A stretch of 5,785 nt of DNA, taken from an uncultured Clostridium sp. (GTDB lineage: Bacteria; Bacillota_A; Clostridia; TANB77; CAG-508). The stretch is taken from contig CATOLW010000089.1 in the NCBI GenBank assembly GCA_951800935.1, forward strand, positions 1 to 5,785, written 5' to 3'. The translations under genes and the position numbers were made by a program. The notes below the pieces were generated by a model that did no database searches, was not told the DNA's origin, and was given only the letters and a program-made list of their open reading frames with translations. Shown piece by piece: positions 4,617 to 5,785 of this stretch (within the stretch, counting starts at the first letter, position 1; each line of letters begins with the position of its first letter).

Positions 4617-5785
4617 CTAAAACACGATTTTTTCATTCGTCCCTATATTTTCCAAAACTTCATATGTAACATAAATATCGATACTATCTTCTTTTTCATA
4701 AGTATTAATATTTTTGCCTACAATTGATTCTTTGTCTTCAATTTCTTCCTCTAATTTTTCTTGCAGTTGTTCTATCCCTAAGTTCTTAGCTTCTTCAACT
4801 TCATATGTTTTTTTTGTTTGTTTTACTTCTTTATAAGTAGTTTTTAGAATCGAAATTGGTAAATAAAAGTCTGAAAATAGTTTTATTTTATTTTCTGTTT
4901 CTATTGTATCATAAATTTCAAATTTTGAAAGCTTTTTTGGCAAATTTATTTTAAAATTATTAAATTTTATTGTATATTGGTTTTCTATATTCCCTGTTTC
5001 TTCTTTTTCCGTAGCATGATAGGGTATGTTTATATATTTGGTATGCCATACTTTTGCTTGTACTTCTCCTTTCGCATGTACATAACGAATTCCTGTATAT
5101 TTTCCTTCCATCCATCCATTAATTAGTATATCACCTATGTTGACAGTATCTCCTACTTTCACATTAGCAGTTCCTGTTTGTGCATTGATTTTCGTTATGA
5201 TTCCTGCTTTATCAGACATAATACTACAATATTCTTCATCATTTAATATTTCTGGCTTTTCATCTGCTTTTACAATTTTTACAATAGCATTGGTTCCTTT
5301 TAATTCAATTCCCATCCATGCGATATCATTTCTTTGTAAGCGAATTTTATGAATAATTTCCTTTGTATTTACTTTGGTTTTCCATTTTCCAATTTCTAGA
5401 CCTGCTTTTATTATATCATTTTCTATATTTTCTAATTCTTTCCCATTTTCTTCCCTAATTTCCACATTCCATACAAAATTTGAAGATAAGATTGTTAACA
5501 TCACAATTACTAAAAGTAAAATAAAAAATATTTTTCTTTTCTGATAACGATGTATCAAAAAAGGAACTCCTCTTTTGCTATTTATTTTTATCTTGCATTT
5601 TGTTTTTTGGGCTAATTTACATACTTCTTTAAAGTCATGAATACCAATTCTAAAATTTAGCTGTATGTCTTTTTTTCTCTTTAAATTCCAAATCGTAATC
5701 TTATTACTTCGACACATATTAATAAATCTTTCAATATAGTACCCTTCTACTGTAACACATAAATATCCTATTACATAACCAAATA
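4617..5785 (-). CDS. yqfD: Sporulation protein YqfD, 5' end cut by the window
   Basis: YqfD is a membrane protein of spore-forming Firmicutes, linked to sporulation by its distribution and expression; its biochemical role is unknown. The first visible ATG is at 5717, but the frame stays open to the edge. Its 22 upstream codons encode GYVIGYLCVTVEGYYIERF and neighbours, which match the usual YqfD N-terminus (a hydrophobic strand, then VEG and ERFxN). The true start is therefore beyond 5785, probably by only a few codons. Counting from M5717, one transmembrane segment lies at about 63-83. The extracytoplasmic part follows, with IAWMGIELKGTNAIVKIV (132-149), a CSIMSDKAGIITKI strand set (164-177) and VKVGDTVNIGDILINGW (187-202), a lipoyl/HlyD-like hairpin. 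Next come VHAKGEVQAKVW (213-224), and a charged helix (about 308-330) near the C-terminus. The gene heads the visible operon; its stop is 17 bases before the 401-residue gene. Confidence 0.93.
   Translation of the reverse strand, partial: FGYVIGYLCVTVEGYYIERFINMCRSNKITIWNLKRKKDIQLNFRIGIHDFKEVCKLAQKTKCKIKINSKRGVPFLIHRYQKRKIFFILLLVIVMLTILSSNFVWNVEIREENGKELENIENDIIKAGLEIGKWKTKVNTKEIIHKIRLQRNDIAWMGIELKGTNAIVKIVKADEKPEILNDEEYCSIMSDKAGIITKINAQTGTANVKVGDTVNIGDILINGWMEGKYTGIRYVHAKGEVQAKVWHTKYINIPYHATEKEETGNIENQYTIKFNNFKINLPKKLSKFEIYDTIETENKIKLFSDFYLPISILKTTYKEVKQTKKTYEVEEAKNLGIEQLQEKLEEEIEDKESIVGKNINTYEKEDSIDIYVTYEVLENIGTNEKIVF

Noticed and set aside
5137..5352. Plus-strand 71-codon open frame inside yqfD
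   Set aside because: It overlaps conserved YqfD motifs on the other strand and has no ribosome binding site or family signal.
1..5785. Defence system, toxin-antitoxin pair, CRISPR array, insertion sequence or prophage
   Set aside because: There are no direct-repeat arrays, transposase or integrase motifs, or terminal repeats. No adjacent small gene pair looks like a toxin and antitoxin. The genes are mostly chromosomal housekeeping or sporulation types.

Overview
The window is a strongly AT-rich stretch (by eye, not computed) of a low-GC, Gram-positive chromosome. Its gene content (a DUF4364 regulator, a YqfD sporulation protein, YbeY, a DUF3048 protein and a YlbF-family protein) points to a member of the Clostridia or a close Firmicute relative, probably from a spore-forming lineage. 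No species can be named from the sequence. I see no mobile element, CRISPR array, tRNA or rRNA.

Layout, left to right. Positions 1-93 hold a promoter (extended -10 box) and a ribosome binding site for the only plus-strand gene, a DUF4364 winged-helix-type protein (94-651). Its stop codon lies inside a perfect 15-bp inverted repeat (635-664) that probably terminates transcription from both sides. Everything to the right is on the minus strand. In order of transcription these genes are: yqfD (4617 to beyond the right edge), an unrecognised 401-residue protein (3394-4599), ybeY (2918-3391), a membrane-anchored DUF3048 protein (1816-2898), a YlbF-family protein (1460-1795) and, after a 103-bp gap with a second inverted repeat, a membrane-bound HExxH metallopeptidase (667-1356).

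The five genes from yqfD to the YlbF-family gene are separated by only 17, 2, 19 and 20 bases and probably form one operon. YbeY (rRNA maturation and quality control) and the YlbF family (two B. subtilis members are RNase Y accessory factors) both have links to RNA metabolism. YqfD and DUF3048 are envelope-associated. The metallopeptidase may be a separate unit or a read-through tail of the operon.

The most notable point is the 401-residue protein. In many Firmicutes yqfD is followed by phoH and then, often after pgpH, by ybeY. Here that slot holds a lysine- and glutamate-rich protein with no Walker A motif and an internal repeat, which I cannot assign to any family. A correction also matters: yqfD has no stop codon before the right edge, and the 22 codons upstream of its first visible ATG encode a typical YqfD N-terminus, so the gene is cut by the window and does not start at 5717.
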